From Tubiluchus corallicola (Eukaryota; Priapulida; Priapulimorpha; Priapulimorphida; Tubiluchidae), in NCBI GenBank assembly GCA_030141605.1, contig JAQGDQ010000006.1:1247501-1311500 (forward strand): 64,000 bases of DNA, in the 5' to 3' direction. Each line of letters opens with the position of its first letter. The stretch's first letter is position 1. The notes beneath the pieces are model-generated. The model had not been told where the DNA came from and searched no databases. It was given only the letters and a program-made list of their open reading frames with translations. This document shows positions 37,453-48,755 of the stretch, piece by piece. Made by a program: the position numbers and the translations under genes.

Positions 37453-37796
37453 TAGGGCTGAGCATTCTCTACCAGAAAGCGAATTGGAATCCGAATCGAA
37501 TTGAGATTGAAAGATTTTCGAAAAGTTTTCGAACCACAAGTAAAAAGTTGTCTTACAAAGATCATGCATATTACTTGATTTTGTTCTGCAGTAAAACCAA
37601 GATTAGCTTACTAAAAATTTTGCACAGAAACTGCAGCTAAATTGTACTAATTGCATACTGCTCCAAATATTTTAATGATAAAGAACATATGTGGTTGAAA
37701 TGCTGAATTATTCGAATCTATAATTTTAGGTACAAATCAAAATCGAACTAAAAAACTCGTTCGAATCGAACTCGAACGGTCAATGCTCACCTCTTA
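37453..37796. mobile_element. TCGAAT-rich MITE, copy 1 (hAT-like)
   Basis: A 344-bp segment flanked by ttgggag at 37446-37452 and 37797-37803. Its ends share GAGCATT in inverted orientation (agggctgagcattc at the left, aatgctcacctctt at the right). The interior is rich in gaatcg/tcgaac motifs. A 7-bp, possibly degraded 8-bp, duplication and short TIRs fit a hAT-type MITE. It resembles 41345-41640. Confidence 0.6.
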
Positions 37797-38229
37797 TTGG
37801 GAGGTTATTATTACTAGGCAAAGCTCAGAACAATTTGCTAAATTGTATTTGAATATCTGATTAGTATTTGATATGCTGTGAACGGAGAGTTGCATTAAAG
37901 ATCAACTTTTACATTGATCATTTTTTCATATCCTTTTATAGTATACGCCGAAACTTTTGCAACAACCACAGTACTGTATAGGTAATAGTATAGCCAATTT
38001 CTCCTTTCTAACGCTATTAACTTCATATAACTCTCCAATCCCATTCTTTTTTACTTTGTTGACACGTATCTTTTGAAGTAATTTCACACTAATTTGAAGT
38101 GGTTATTGATGAATGAGCCTTTGAATCGTTCAATGATGAGAACGAGTTGATTTTCATATGCAACTATTTACTACAAGCGGTTCAGAGTGACCAAATTAAG
38201 CTTAAATAACATTCCAAAAAAGTTCATCA

Positions 38230-39630
38230 TCATCATCCAATGAATCATATGATCACGGACATGATTAAATTCACCTCCCTATGCCTGCTGCCTGCCAGGA
38301 CTCCAGTGCTGAAGTGTCTAAATCTTTCCGTGCAAAATCTAAACCATGTTAACATTTGACCTCCTGCAGATTTTGTGGCTGGTTTTACGGCTTGTTGAAG
38401 AGCTGTCTTCACTGGATTATCATCAGGTAGTTTAGGCATATGCCCAAACCATCTTAAATGGCATCTTTTTATTTTTCTTGTCCAAGGTTCTTAGAACTTT
38501 ATTTGAGATTTTCTTTGCCCATCTGACACCCAAAATGTTTCAGCTTGATGATTTGCTTTTAATGTCCAGAGCTCAGAGTTGTACAGAAATACAGCTTCAA
38601 CTAAGGCACAGAATATTCTAATTTTTGTTTCCAAAGAAGTCTTTCTATTCTCAAGAATTTTTGTGAGTTTTTGAATAAGATGATAATGCCATTATCTTCC
38701 GTCTTGACATGTCCTCTTCTGTTGCTAGCAGACTACCGATATGCTTGCATTTTTTCCATGATTCATCACCATGGCGTGTTATGTGAAACTCTATTTTTAT
38801 TTTTGTTTACTACGAGATCCATTCTTTTCAGCTTTTCTTTTATTGAGTTTTTCATTTCACCTAATTCTTGTTTGTTTCTTGTAATCCATGCCATCATCAG
38901 CATACCACATAGGTATAGCAATATGACATACTTTGTAGAGAGCTGTAACTTTGTGCTTGTCTTATTTCATTTAGTATTAATTCAGGATCAAGAATTGTGC
39001 AGTTGTGATCTTCTAGATCAGGGGTGTGCAAATTGCGGCCCACTTGCGGCCCGCGAAGAGATTTGTCAACCTAATGAAAGTGCGGCCCGGGCGATTAATT
39101 GAGGGTATCCAGCTGAAGTCCGTGCCACGATCCCAAAGATAGTGCGGGTAGTTTTTTCTACTAGATCGGATGCCATTAACCCTTACAAAACAGTTGTAGC
39201 TTAATAACACTGTACTACACAGACTAATATGCATTGTAATGAAATTACCACTATCTGTCCTGAAAGTAGAAATATATGGTTTGTAATATAAATTTTAATA
39301 ATTTCTAAAATAGTTTGTTGAGTGTAGTAATAATGATGTACGCAGATCTGATGCAAAAAAATCGTTGTTAGGCCTTTCTGTACTTGGCTCCTTGATCAAA
39401 CTGCCTGTGGCCCGCAGGAATTGCTGGAAAGTTTAATGTGGCCCGGCTAGTCAGATAATTTGCACACCCCTGTTCTAGATCTTTCAATTGTATAATTTTG
39501 TCCTTAGTGAGAGCTATGGCAAGATACAAAGTAAAAAGAATAGTCACCCTGAGGTCCAAAAAATTCAAAACCGTTGATAAAGCGAAGCGACAACAGCGTG
39601 TTACAAGACAAGAGATCTTTAAAGCCTTCC
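38230..39630 (-). pseudogene. Degenerate non-LTR retrotransposon RT region, split by a hAT MITE
   Basis: Minus-strand pieces, read from high to low coordinates with frameshifts and stops, show a QGD...FYFV-like segment near 39540. LYLAIALTKDKIIQLKDLE follows, interrupted at 39472-39019, then DHNCTILDPELILNEIRQAQ, YADD at 38904-38893, and NKQELGEMKNSIKEKLKRMD in a second frame. The end reads KKCKHIGSLLATEEDMSRRK, ALVEAVFLYNSELWTLKANH, RWFGHMPKLPDDNPVKTAL and GGQMLTWF. This is the RT and C-terminal tail of a LINE family common in invertebrates. It is heavily decayed and the 5' part is missing. Confidence 0.82.
39019..39472. mobile_element. hAT superfamily MITE with perfect 8-bp target duplication
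   Basis: A 454-bp element with 16-bp terminal inverted repeats CAGGGGTGTGCAAATT. It is flanked by identical ttctagat at 39011-39018 and 39473-39480. Subterminal GCGGCCCGC and TGGCCCGCAG blocks are characteristic of a very widespread hAT family. It lies inside the minus-strand LINE remnant, so it is the younger insertion. Non-coding. Confidence 0.95.
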
Positions 39631-39639
39631 CTTGAGTAA

Positions 39640-41340
39640 AAACTATTCAACCAATTAGATTCAATCTAATTTCTTTTATATATCTTTTCCGTTACAAACC
39701 AATCGTGTGAGAAATTTCAATCTAAAGGCAAATGACCTCAAGACAAAATAATACATATTGGAGATACTCATTGGAAGACATGCGAATATCTGTGTACTTT
39801 ACTAGGTACTGAAGCTGACATACCACTCAAAAAATATTATCCTTGGTTGCATAATTATTCTAAGCTCACAAAATTTAATATCTTTGAAAATCAAAATTTC
39901 GTCGCAGAAAATAAACTACATATTTTGCCTTGTGTAAACACTAGAAAAGTATTTTGTATACCTTGTTCAGAAATAGGCCGGATAAGCACCTGGCTTTGAG
40001 AAATCTAGTCTACAACTATGAGGCCTCAATCGAGGATTTGACGCCTGTCATGTAGTCAAGATTTGGCTAAAAGCTTTTGTTTTGCCATAGCATCCTAATG
40101 TATCCTAAGGTCACGTGTCGTCACTTGTAGAACCTGTATTCTTGTATAATTTTGAATTGTGGACAGTCAAAGTTGCCCAGAAGAATGAAATTGATGCCTT
40201 AATACCAAAGGCACTGGCATAGAAAGGTATGTTGGGTATAAAATGGCCAGAGAAAATCTCAAATCGAGATCTATAAAAAACAAACTAGAATGAGGAATAA
40301 AGTGAGGTTCATACAGAAGCATCCTGTGGTTCCTGTGATTTCACTAGATCCATTTCGTTGATAGATGAGCAAACTCTTCTTAGTTTGCCATATAAAATTT
40401 CACTGTATTTTGGCTTCGTATTTTCCTATTTCTTTCTGTATTGACGACTTCACTTTTAATTCATCTCTTCACAAATTTGTTTGCACTTCGTCACCCATAT
40501 TTCGCCACACTTTGAAGTTTATGCATATCATTGCTAAATATATAACCTGCCGACACTTTAAGCTCATTGGATACTCCTCACTTGTTTTCCTCACATTCAA
40601 ATAAGTGTTCATTTTGTCATTTTTTTTCTTTTACACATTGGACATAATTATATTATCCTTGTAGTTATTCCTTTAACTACATCTGACTTCTATCATGTTC
40701 AATCTGATATACAGTAGATCTGTTAGTTGTTATTTTCTGGTTACCCTGTTGATTATAAGTTTTACATTTCCATTTTGTATTGCACAAAAATCTTAGTTTT
40801 GTACCATCTGTTACCTTAATCTGACATTTTGAGTATTTCATCATACCATATTTAACACTTTTCTTCCGTTCAAATTTTTTCTGAGATGTTATACATTTTC
40901 TATTGACACATCTATTTGGTATTTTCTGGCTGTCAGCTGTAAATCACTAACATTGTCGTTAACATCGTCTTATAAATCTTTAAGTGTCGACTTAGCTGAA
41001 TTGGACATTGTTAGATTACCACAGAATTCTCCATTTACTGCAGCATTATATCCAGCACGAATACCCAGGAAAAACGAAGAGGGTATAGCTGGTCATGTAT
41101 TTGAACGATCTGAAAAAAGACTTAATTATTAAGTATTCCATTTGACATAAACAGCATAGATACTTGGCATACGTAACAAGAGATCGAGGAATATATGGCA
41201 TCAGACTATAAGAAGAGCTATGTTGTATGTATAACAGAAGCACCTAAAATGATATTAACAAAAGTAGAGTAAACCGAGTACACTATAGTTTGACATAGAG
41301 TTCATAGAGACGGGGAAACAAACAAACCAAATATAGTAGT
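39640..41340. other. Intergenic, nothing recognised
   Basis: A+T-rich DNA with scattered open frames below 90 codons and no motif. A few phrases near 40020-40280 could be old repeat, but I cannot assign them. Confidence 0.4.
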
Positions 41341-41344
41341 TAAG

Positions 41345-41640
41345 AGGGTGAAATTCTCTCCCTGAAGTGAGCGAATTGGGTATTTTGTCGAAATTCGAAT
41401 CTAATCGAAATTGTGACTGACGAACTAGAATCAGATCTAACTTGAACTCAATTTTAAAGATTTTCAAACAACTTTTCGAATCACTAATAAAAGCAGTCTC
41501 ACGAAGTTTGTGCATACAACTTCAATTTATTCTGCAGAAAAACTCTAATAATTTGTTTAAAAATTGTGTTGAGACGTAATCGCCGCTAAATTGTTCTAAT
41601 TGTTGTTTCAGCTGTTTTAATGATAAACAATCATAGTTTA
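41345..41640. repeat. TCGAAT-rich MITE, copy 2 (degraded)
   Basis: Same orientation as 37453-37796. Shared landmarks in order are aaagattttc, ttttcgaa, taaaa...gtct, gttctgcag-like ttattctgcagaaaa, and ctaaattgt(a/t)ctaattg. Boundaries are unclear because the ends have decayed. Confidence 0.5.
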
Positions 41641-44600
41641 ATTTATTCTGAAACTATGTGTTTTACATTGGCAGGCTGTAATTACCTTTGATGATTTGGG
41701 TGAAGCTGTAATAGCTCATGATTACTACTTAATAATAGTTTACCATTGACATTGCCTGTTGTTAATACTACGCCATGTACCAAATGAACCCAGTTATGCT
41801 CACATTTGAATATTATTGCTATGACTAATGATGCGTTTTTGTTATTCATCATATTATCTATTAATTTTTGGTGGTGCAAAAACACCTGGTATTAATTTCC
41901 ATTAAAATAGCTTATCTAAAAATATCAATGTAGTTATATTGGTATCATTTTTAAGAGGTTACCACGATTTGTCACATGGCTTTTTGAAAGGGATTAAGCA
42001 GTTTGCTGCATGAAACCATTTTTAACAGTATCAAAAACATAGTTAATAGTTAGATTTATACCTTATGGATTTAACGATGGATTCTCTCCCATCATTGTAT
42101 TGAGAAAAGTTTTGTTTTCTTCATCTGTGATCATACTATGTGGAATGTTTAATTGTGCTACATCTCCATATACACCTCACAATGTATCATAGTGCTCTGT
42201 ACTGCTTCACCATGCACCTTGGTGCCTTGTACTAACTAAGGTGTGTCAGACTTTGCCACATATCGCAACACCATATACCACTTTGCTGTGCACAGTGGTT
42301 TCACAGTACTAGGTACAGGGTTGAGGCAGTATGCGGCGTCACACTTTGTACAGCTGTGTTCTGACCTGAAGTGCCACTATAGGCTATCATTGTTCACAAA
42401 CAAATTATTTATTGCTTGTTAAAGTGATTACTTGTGTTTTTCAAAGTTTTTACGTAACCTTATTCTGCATTATAATTTATGCTATTCGGTATATGAAAAG
42501 TGTGCATGTTTAAAGCCGAAATTAGATTCACAATTCACAAATTATTTTTCTAATGTTACATTTAATATCAAATTTTTGTGCTGACGCGCGAAGTGTTTAA
42601 GTCTGTTATTATAAATAATCACAGGTAGTCGTCGATCTAGCTATGAGGCTATGACTACAATCGGTTACGGTGGATTGGTCATACGATGAGTTGGAGTTGC
42701 TGAACTGGACCTTGAGACTGTTGGAGTCGGACTCGTATGTCAAGTAGTGCACCACTGCACGTAAGATGTTGTGCATGTAGGTACACTAAGTATGGTGGCA
42801 TCTACAAGTGAATTTATCGACATGAGTTATTACTAATTTTGTATAATTAACTAACTAGGTTGTGGTTGGGTCACAATATGGAACAGTTGTAAATTGCGTA
42901 GGTCGTAAGTCGACGATTACCTGTAACTTATCTAACTTAATGGTAAAATATTTACTTACTTGGATGTATTTTATTCTTTAGCCGTTAGAACATTAATGTT
43001 GAGTAACTCTCAAGACAAGTACAACTAACATGTAGTTTAGTGATACGATGGACTATTGTGTGGTTTTCAGTACCACTTTGATATGAGTGCAAATCTAGGA
43101 AAACTGTGTAAACCCTTGGATATTTCAGGCATGCCATAAAACCAATAAGCATGCAAATGATATAGAGCTGAGTGCCTACTTGTCTGTCCTTTACTTGCAT
43201 GCCAAAATGTGTAGCTTCCATGTTACAACATTTGTAGTTGTAGCTTCCACGCAAATATCCATTGTACTTCCTTTGTGCATCCTCACTTGTTTCTAAGCTT
43301 GGAAACCAATTATTTTACAATGTCAACTATATTACTCAGAAGACGAAAACTATCAGACTGACAGGTTAAATGTTATTTTAATTAACATTAACATAATCAG
43401 ATTAAAATGACACATTCCACTGTGTACTTGACAGACCGACTGCTGACTGTGAGGTGGTTCGGTGACTGTTGTTTTTAGATTATGGCATCCAAGCGCCATC
43501 TGTATTAAACAATGTTAGCTAATAGAACACCAATGACTCGTCACTTTGTACTATCACAGGTTGTCCACACCATCTTGAAGGGAATGCAAAATAAACAGTT
43601 GAGCAGATGTCCTATAAGTACCGATATCAGTGTGCCACATTACCTTTGGGGTAATCTGAATAAGCGAAACAGCTGCATAATGCCCACTCCCAATAACTCT
43701 CCAAACAAATTCATGAGAATGTACTGTTATTCTGAAGTCACAAATTCAATCTTAATAAGTCTGTTGTAAAGCAACAAAGCGACAGCTGACCATCTTCAGC
43801 ATAAGAAAATATCGTTGCAAATTATATTTCAAAACACACTTGATAACATGTTAATTAACTATTGTGTTTTTTGTCTTCTCTAAAATAATGAACTGTGAAA
43901 ATTTCTCTTAAAAATTGGACCAAATCATTCATGATTGATGCATGGTCACATTGGTTATTTTTTGCACTCCATTCAGTTTATATTGACTGCAGATTTGCCA
44001 TTTTCAGGTGAGATGGAGATGGTCTAATTTATAAATTTACTAAAACAAATTTTTAACTTTTTTCCTTGTATGTGAAAATATGAGGCATTAGGTGACCAGT
44101 TGGCAGCAGCAACATACGTTGGTGCCAAAATTAGTCAAATAGTTATGTGACAGGCAACTTTTAACTCATACTATACCTATCTATTCTTTATTCTCTTAAT
44201 CGCGGATTGGTTCTTTCAAAATAGAAGCTTTGGTTTTAGAAAAGCTTCCTTCACAATACAAGAGTCTGAATGAAGGTTTTGCTAAGTTTCCTTTAAAGTT
44301 TTTGAATTTGAATTTTTGATTTAAACTATTGGATTTGTAAAGGAACTTTTACGTTAGTTTGTAACCAAAACCAAATCAAATCATCCCTGAAACTGAGATA
44401 GGACACCGATGGTAACCATTCTAGCTTTTTTTATGGTTAAGATCAGTGTGTCCAACTCATGTTGCCTTTTGATGTTCTAAGTACTTAGTACTGGTATTAG
44501 TACTTAAATTAAAACAAATCTGAAGTATTGTTTGTTTAATTAAACTTCATTAAAATTGTATGCAACTTGTTGTGGCAGTTTGCAGTTGGTTGTGTAACTT

Positions 44601-45237
44601 TACGGTTATACATAATAGGATTGCAGCCTTTATGTAAAATAAATATTAATTAATCTAATTTATTGTCTATCATTGTAAAGTAGCTAATGAGGTGTGGCGG
44701 TAAACTGCAGTTTACAAGCATGAAATTATTGTGACAGTGACAGCAGCTTTTTCTGTTTAGGAGTGGCGTGCAGTTCATATATGCAAGGTCCAAATTTTCC
44801 AAAAAAAATTCCGAGCTTTATTTTCCAAACAATAATTATGATGTATAAAGCTGTTTCTAATAATTCAACTGCTGGGGCAAATATCTGCTAACATTTTATG
44901 CTCATATATTGTATTACAAGAGCGGCAGGCCATACATTTCGTGAAATCATCAAATTATTGCTAAACAGTGCAGCTGTACATGTTACTGGTTAAATAATAT
45001 GAGGAATGAAAGTGTAATTTGTTGTATTTAAATAGATCTATAATAACAAAATTAATCCTATTCAATTACACTTTTATGAATGATATGTAATTTGTATATA
45101 TACTTTAACTATCGTAGAAATTTTAAGAAATGTGTACTACTGCCACTTCATATATATTGTCTAAAGATTTTGAAGTGCAGAAAATATCCATTTTGCATCA
45201 TAACAGTTACAACTTCTTGCACTTTCAATTTTTGCAG
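41641..45237. other. Intergenic upstream of ADCK1, nothing recognised
   Basis: About 3.6 kb of A+T-rich DNA with no recognisable exon, RNA gene or transposon end. A non-coding first exon of ADCK1 may lie here, because an acceptor-like site precedes the ADCK1 start codon. Confidence 0.4.
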
Positions 45238-45260
45238 AGTGAAAGACTTCAACGTTAACT
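45238..45260 (+). other. Putative ADCK1 5' UTR part of the coding exon
   Basis: A pyrimidine-rich tract ends in tttttgcag at 45237, leaving 23 bases before the ADCK1 ATG. If used, ADCK1 has a 5' UTR intron although its coding region is intronless. RNA evidence is needed to place the first exon. Confidence 0.45.
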
Positions 45261-46784
45261 ATGTTTACAGTGAAACGACTTGCACACTTTGGAAAGTATT
45301 TGACTGGAGCATCTGTTTTCAGTTATGGTTTATACATTGGACATAAACATGATTGGGATTTTCGTAATGTAGGTTTAATACGATTTGGTCGAACTGTTTT
45401 TGCTGCTGGTGTTATAGTAGCAGATTATAAAATTACATTGTACGGCTTGGATCCCAGTTCTTCGCAATATGCACAAAAGCAGTCACTTGTGCATCGGAGA
45501 TCGGCTGAAAGACTCAGAGCTGTTGCTTGTGTAAACGGAGGTGTGTTTATAAAGGTTGGCCAACACTTGGGAGCACTTGAATATCTTTTACCACCAGAAT
45601 ACTTTCAGACATTTCAAGTTCTTCACAATGAAGCACCTCAGTCATCTTTGCCTGATGTTAAAAGAGTTATAAGAGAGGACTTGGGTAAAAGCTGTGAAGA
45701 AATATTTTCGGATTTTGATTCAGAACCTATTGGCACTGCTTCGCTTGCCCAGGTTCATAAAGCCTTACTTCTTGATGGTAGTATAGTAGCTGTAAAGGTT
45801 CAACATCCAATGGTTAAAGCTCATTCATTTATTGATATGAAAACTATGGAATACTTAGTTGAAATTGTTGCTCGCATTTTTCCAGAATTTAAATTTAAAT
45901 GGTTAGTTGAGGAAACAAAAAGGAACTTGCCAAAAGAGCTTGATTTTTACAATGAGGGTTTAAATGCGGAGAGAATAAGGCGACTCTTGGCGAAGTTTGA
46001 GTTTTTAAAAGTACCTAAAATATTCTGGGATCAAACATCGCCAAGAGTGCTCACCATGGAGTTCTGTGATGGTGGAAAAGTAACTGATAAACACTATATT
46101 AAAATGTACAAAATTAGTGTAGACGAACTTTCAGAAAATCTAGGGAAACTGTACAGTGAGATGATATTTGTAAAGGGGTATGTGCATAGTGATCCCCATC
46201 CTGGAAACATATTAGTGAAGAAAACTCGTACAGGTATGCAACTTGTTTTGCTAGACCATGGACTTTACGCAACGCTCTCAGACGAGTTCAGAATAAACTA
46301 TTCAAAATTGTGGTTAGCATTGATCAATTCAGATTTGGAAGGGATAAAAGCTTTCTCTAGGAGCATTGGAAGTGGTGATTTGTACCCCTTATTTGCCTGT
46401 ATGGTGACTGGACGCACTTGGGAAACAGTAGAATCGGGAATTGACAAAAAGACAATAAATACTGCCGAAACCACAGAAATTAAACAGATGGCTTCTCAGT
46501 ACTTGGTACAAATAATTGATGTTTTGAATCGAGTTTCTAGAGAAATGATACTTATATTTAAAACAAACGATTTGTTGCGAGGTATAGAGTTCTGTCATGG
46601 AACGTATGCTAATGCAAAGACATTCATCACTATGTCACGCTGTTGTGTTCGTGCTGTGTATTTTGAAGAACTGAGGCAGTGTGGTAACTGGAGATGCAAA
46701 GTACTAGTGACGTTCAGAAAGTATCTAACTTTGCTTAAAATCAATGTGTATGGGTTATACTTGCGTTTTCGCAGTTATGTCTAA
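45261..46784 (+). CDS. ADCK1: AarF domain-containing kinase 1 (UbiB family, mitochondrial)
   Basis: A UbiB-family atypical kinase-like protein of mitochondria, linked to lipid and coenzyme Q homeostasis and cristae maintenance; the exact substrate is unsettled. It has a single-exon coding region of 507 aa, slightly shorter than the roughly 520-530 aa of vertebrate forms. Visible features are a short N-terminal hydrophobic/basic stretch (1-60), the family KxGQ motif as KVGQ at 98-101, and the Ala-rich nucleotide loop PIGTASLAQV at 156-165. Next come the invariant Lys in VAVKVQ (K179), ELDF at 226-229, HSDPHPGN at 309-316 and LDHG at 331-334. ADCK1 was preferred over ADCK5 or COQ8 because the phrases match along the whole length and the COQ8-type extension is absent. 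An acceptor-like tttttgcag ends at 45237, 23 bases before the ATG, suggesting a 5' UTR intron. AATAAA at 46835-46840. Confidence 0.95.
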   Translation: MFTVKRLAHFGKYLTGASVFSYGLYIGHKHDWDFRNVGLIRFGRTVFAAGVIVADYKITLYGLDPSSSQYAQKQSLVHRRSAERLRAVACVNGGVFIKVGQHLGALEYLLPPEYFQTFQVLHNEAPQSSLPDVKRVIREDLGKSCEEIFSDFDSEPIGTASLAQVHKALLLDGSIVAVKVQHPMVKAHSFIDMKTMEYLVEIVARIFPEFKFKWLVEETKRNLPKELDFYNEGLNAERIRRLLAKFEFLKVPKIFWDQTSPRVLTMEFCDGGKVTDKHYIKMYKISVDELSENLGKLYSEMIFVKGYVHSDPHPGNILVKKTRTGMQLVLLDHGLYATLSDEFRINYSKLWLALINSDLEGIKAFSRSIGSGDLYPLFACMVTGRTWETVESGIDKKTINTAETTEIKQMASQYLVQIIDVLNRVSREMILIFKTNDLLRGIEFCHGTYANAKTFITMSRCCVRAVYFEELRQCGNWRCKVLVTFRKYLTLLKINVYGLYLRFRSYV

Positions 46785-48662
46785 GTTTCAAATTTAATTT
46801 AAAGACTCATTTTTAAAGAGCAGTACCTGTATAAAATAAAGTGATATCAAACAGGATAATATCTGCTTTATGCATCTAGTCAGTTGACCATATCAATCAC
46901 TGATTCTGGTGTTATACACTGTCCATACCTGTTATGCATAGTGGAGTTCATACTTTTATATACCAGTGAATGCATTGATAGGTTTATAATTTTTTAATGT
47001 CAATAGGTGGCAACAAATGCCAATCACTCATACATGGCGTCTGGCTCACTTGTCTGAACTTTCTAAAATATTTGTAGATTTTTCTTACCTGACCTGTTCT
47101 GCTTGTTGTTTAATGTTTGAATAATCTGTGCTGTACCAGAGTACCTATTTTTAATAGTGGTGAGAACAGGACATTTCACATTTGATAAGTTTTAAGACTG
47201 AGTATGAATCTACATAAATTAGATATTATTATTATGTAGACTATCTTGTTTCATTTACCCCAAAGCCTTGTTAAACTTAGTTTGTAAATTTCTAAGCCTG
47301 AAAAGTCGAATGCCTCTGTAATGTAATGGGTAGCGCTGCCGCCCAAAGAGTAGAAGGTCTTGGGTTTTTTCACCAAAATTTTTCTGACTTTCTGATCTAG
47401 CATTGCTTTCATTGCTTGCGATTCTTTTGTTCTGTAACAAACCTCGTAATTATACTAGCTCAGGCATGTCACTGATTTGAAACGTTCATTTATTTTAGCA
47501 TGTGACAGTTCGTTATTGTTATATGTTTTGTTACAAGGATATTTTTATTTCCATTACTATTACAATTATAGAAAAGTTGATTTCTAATGTAATGGACTTT
47601 CAGCACAGTAAGAAGTTAGCTGTGATCTGTACATTTAAGGCACAATATAGGAGAAATGGCTAGGTGGGCAAAGCAACAGAGGGCTGTACAGCTGTATAAC
47701 CAACCTTCCAAAGCATAACAAGGTCTAACTGTATTTATTTTCATACTATAGTAACTCGATACTGATAGTGCATGCATTTAGAAAATTAAATTTTTAAGTT
47801 AAAGAAAATTTGCGAGTTTATTGTGTATTACTAGTGTTGCCTAATAATGAAAATTCTGTAAATTAATTTTCACATGAACAGTTCACTTTAAGTTATAATA
47901 TAATATATATATATATATGTGTTTGTGTAGAAATGAAATGAAAGCTGCATATTTTTCTAAATGTATTTATGATACAAAATACATAATCTGCATTTCAAAA
48001 AATTGCATTTTATGTTGTTATTAGTGAATTATGTGTATTAATTTATTCTGGTTAAATAAAACACTGCTGCCTTATAGGCTACTGACACACTTGTAATGGT
48101 CAATTTTTCTGGAGATTTTTTTACTCAAAAAGTTTGGATTTTTAATTCATCTTTGCTTGCTACTATCCAGAATTCACAATTTAATACCAGGGCCTATTCA
48201 ATGACGAGACTGGAGCCTGGCTCATTAATCAAGGATATGCTCAGGATTAGCTATTGAATCTTGTCTAGAAATGTCTTTGCCACAGTCTGATGTATACACA
48301 TCCTCCCTCTGTGAGGTAAACACAATAAGCCACAATCAGTATGCAAAAAAAACTACCTAGGGCGAGTATCGAACCTAGGCAGTAACGTGCCATTCTTGTG
48401 AAGCATGCGAGTGAGACCACATGTCTGTTTCCCCGCAGACATTACCTTAATTAGCTTAATTTGAATAGGGTAAGTGGATTCTGTTACTTCCAGAAAAAAT
48501 ATAAGCCAAGTAAAGAGCAAGTTCTTTGTTTTCAAATTTTTATGCACAGATTCAAAGCAGGAAACCAGTCAAGTAACTGATGGTGACTTAGTGTAGAAAG
48601 TTTCCCTTTGCCATAACGCCATTTAGTCAGTTTTTTCGTAACATTAGTCATCTGATTGTATT
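46785..48662. other. ADCK1-QRSL1 spacer, with two tRNA-like SINE fragments
   Basis: Contains the ADCK1 polyadenylation signal and A+T-rich DNA, plus a (TA)n tract near 47900-47917. Around 47310-47372 (plus strand; taatgggtagcgctgc, then aggtcttgggttt) and 48350-48430 (minus strand; tggtctcactcgcatg, then aggttcgatactcgc) there are sequences resembling pol III A and B boxes of tRNA-derived SINEs. Neither folds into a credible tRNA. Confidence 0.4.
48350..48430 (-). repeat. tRNA-derived SINE-like fragment
   Basis: On the minus strand there is a tRNA-like order of A-box-like tggtctcactcgcatg and B-box-like ggttcgatactc, followed by a T-rich run toward 48340. There is no intact acceptor stem, so it is not a tRNA gene. 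Confidence 0.4.
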
Positions 48663-48755
48663 TTGTTGCTTAATTTGTTGCCTGGATCTGAGATCACTAG
48701 CTGCCTTGTAAAATGTCTTGATATCGTTTTCAGAGCACTTTTGCTTGGCAAGAAA

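Noticed and set aside
38671-39102. 143-codon plus-strand open frame
   Set aside because: It spans the antisense of a LINE reverse transcriptase and the edge of a hAT MITE, so it is a by-product of repeats.
48663-48755. 31-codon N-terminal extension of QRSL1 as a mitochondrial presequence
   Set aside because: An acceptor-like site (gttttcag ending 48733) lies inside it, the extension is not clearly amphipathic, and the downstream ATG gives the family length.
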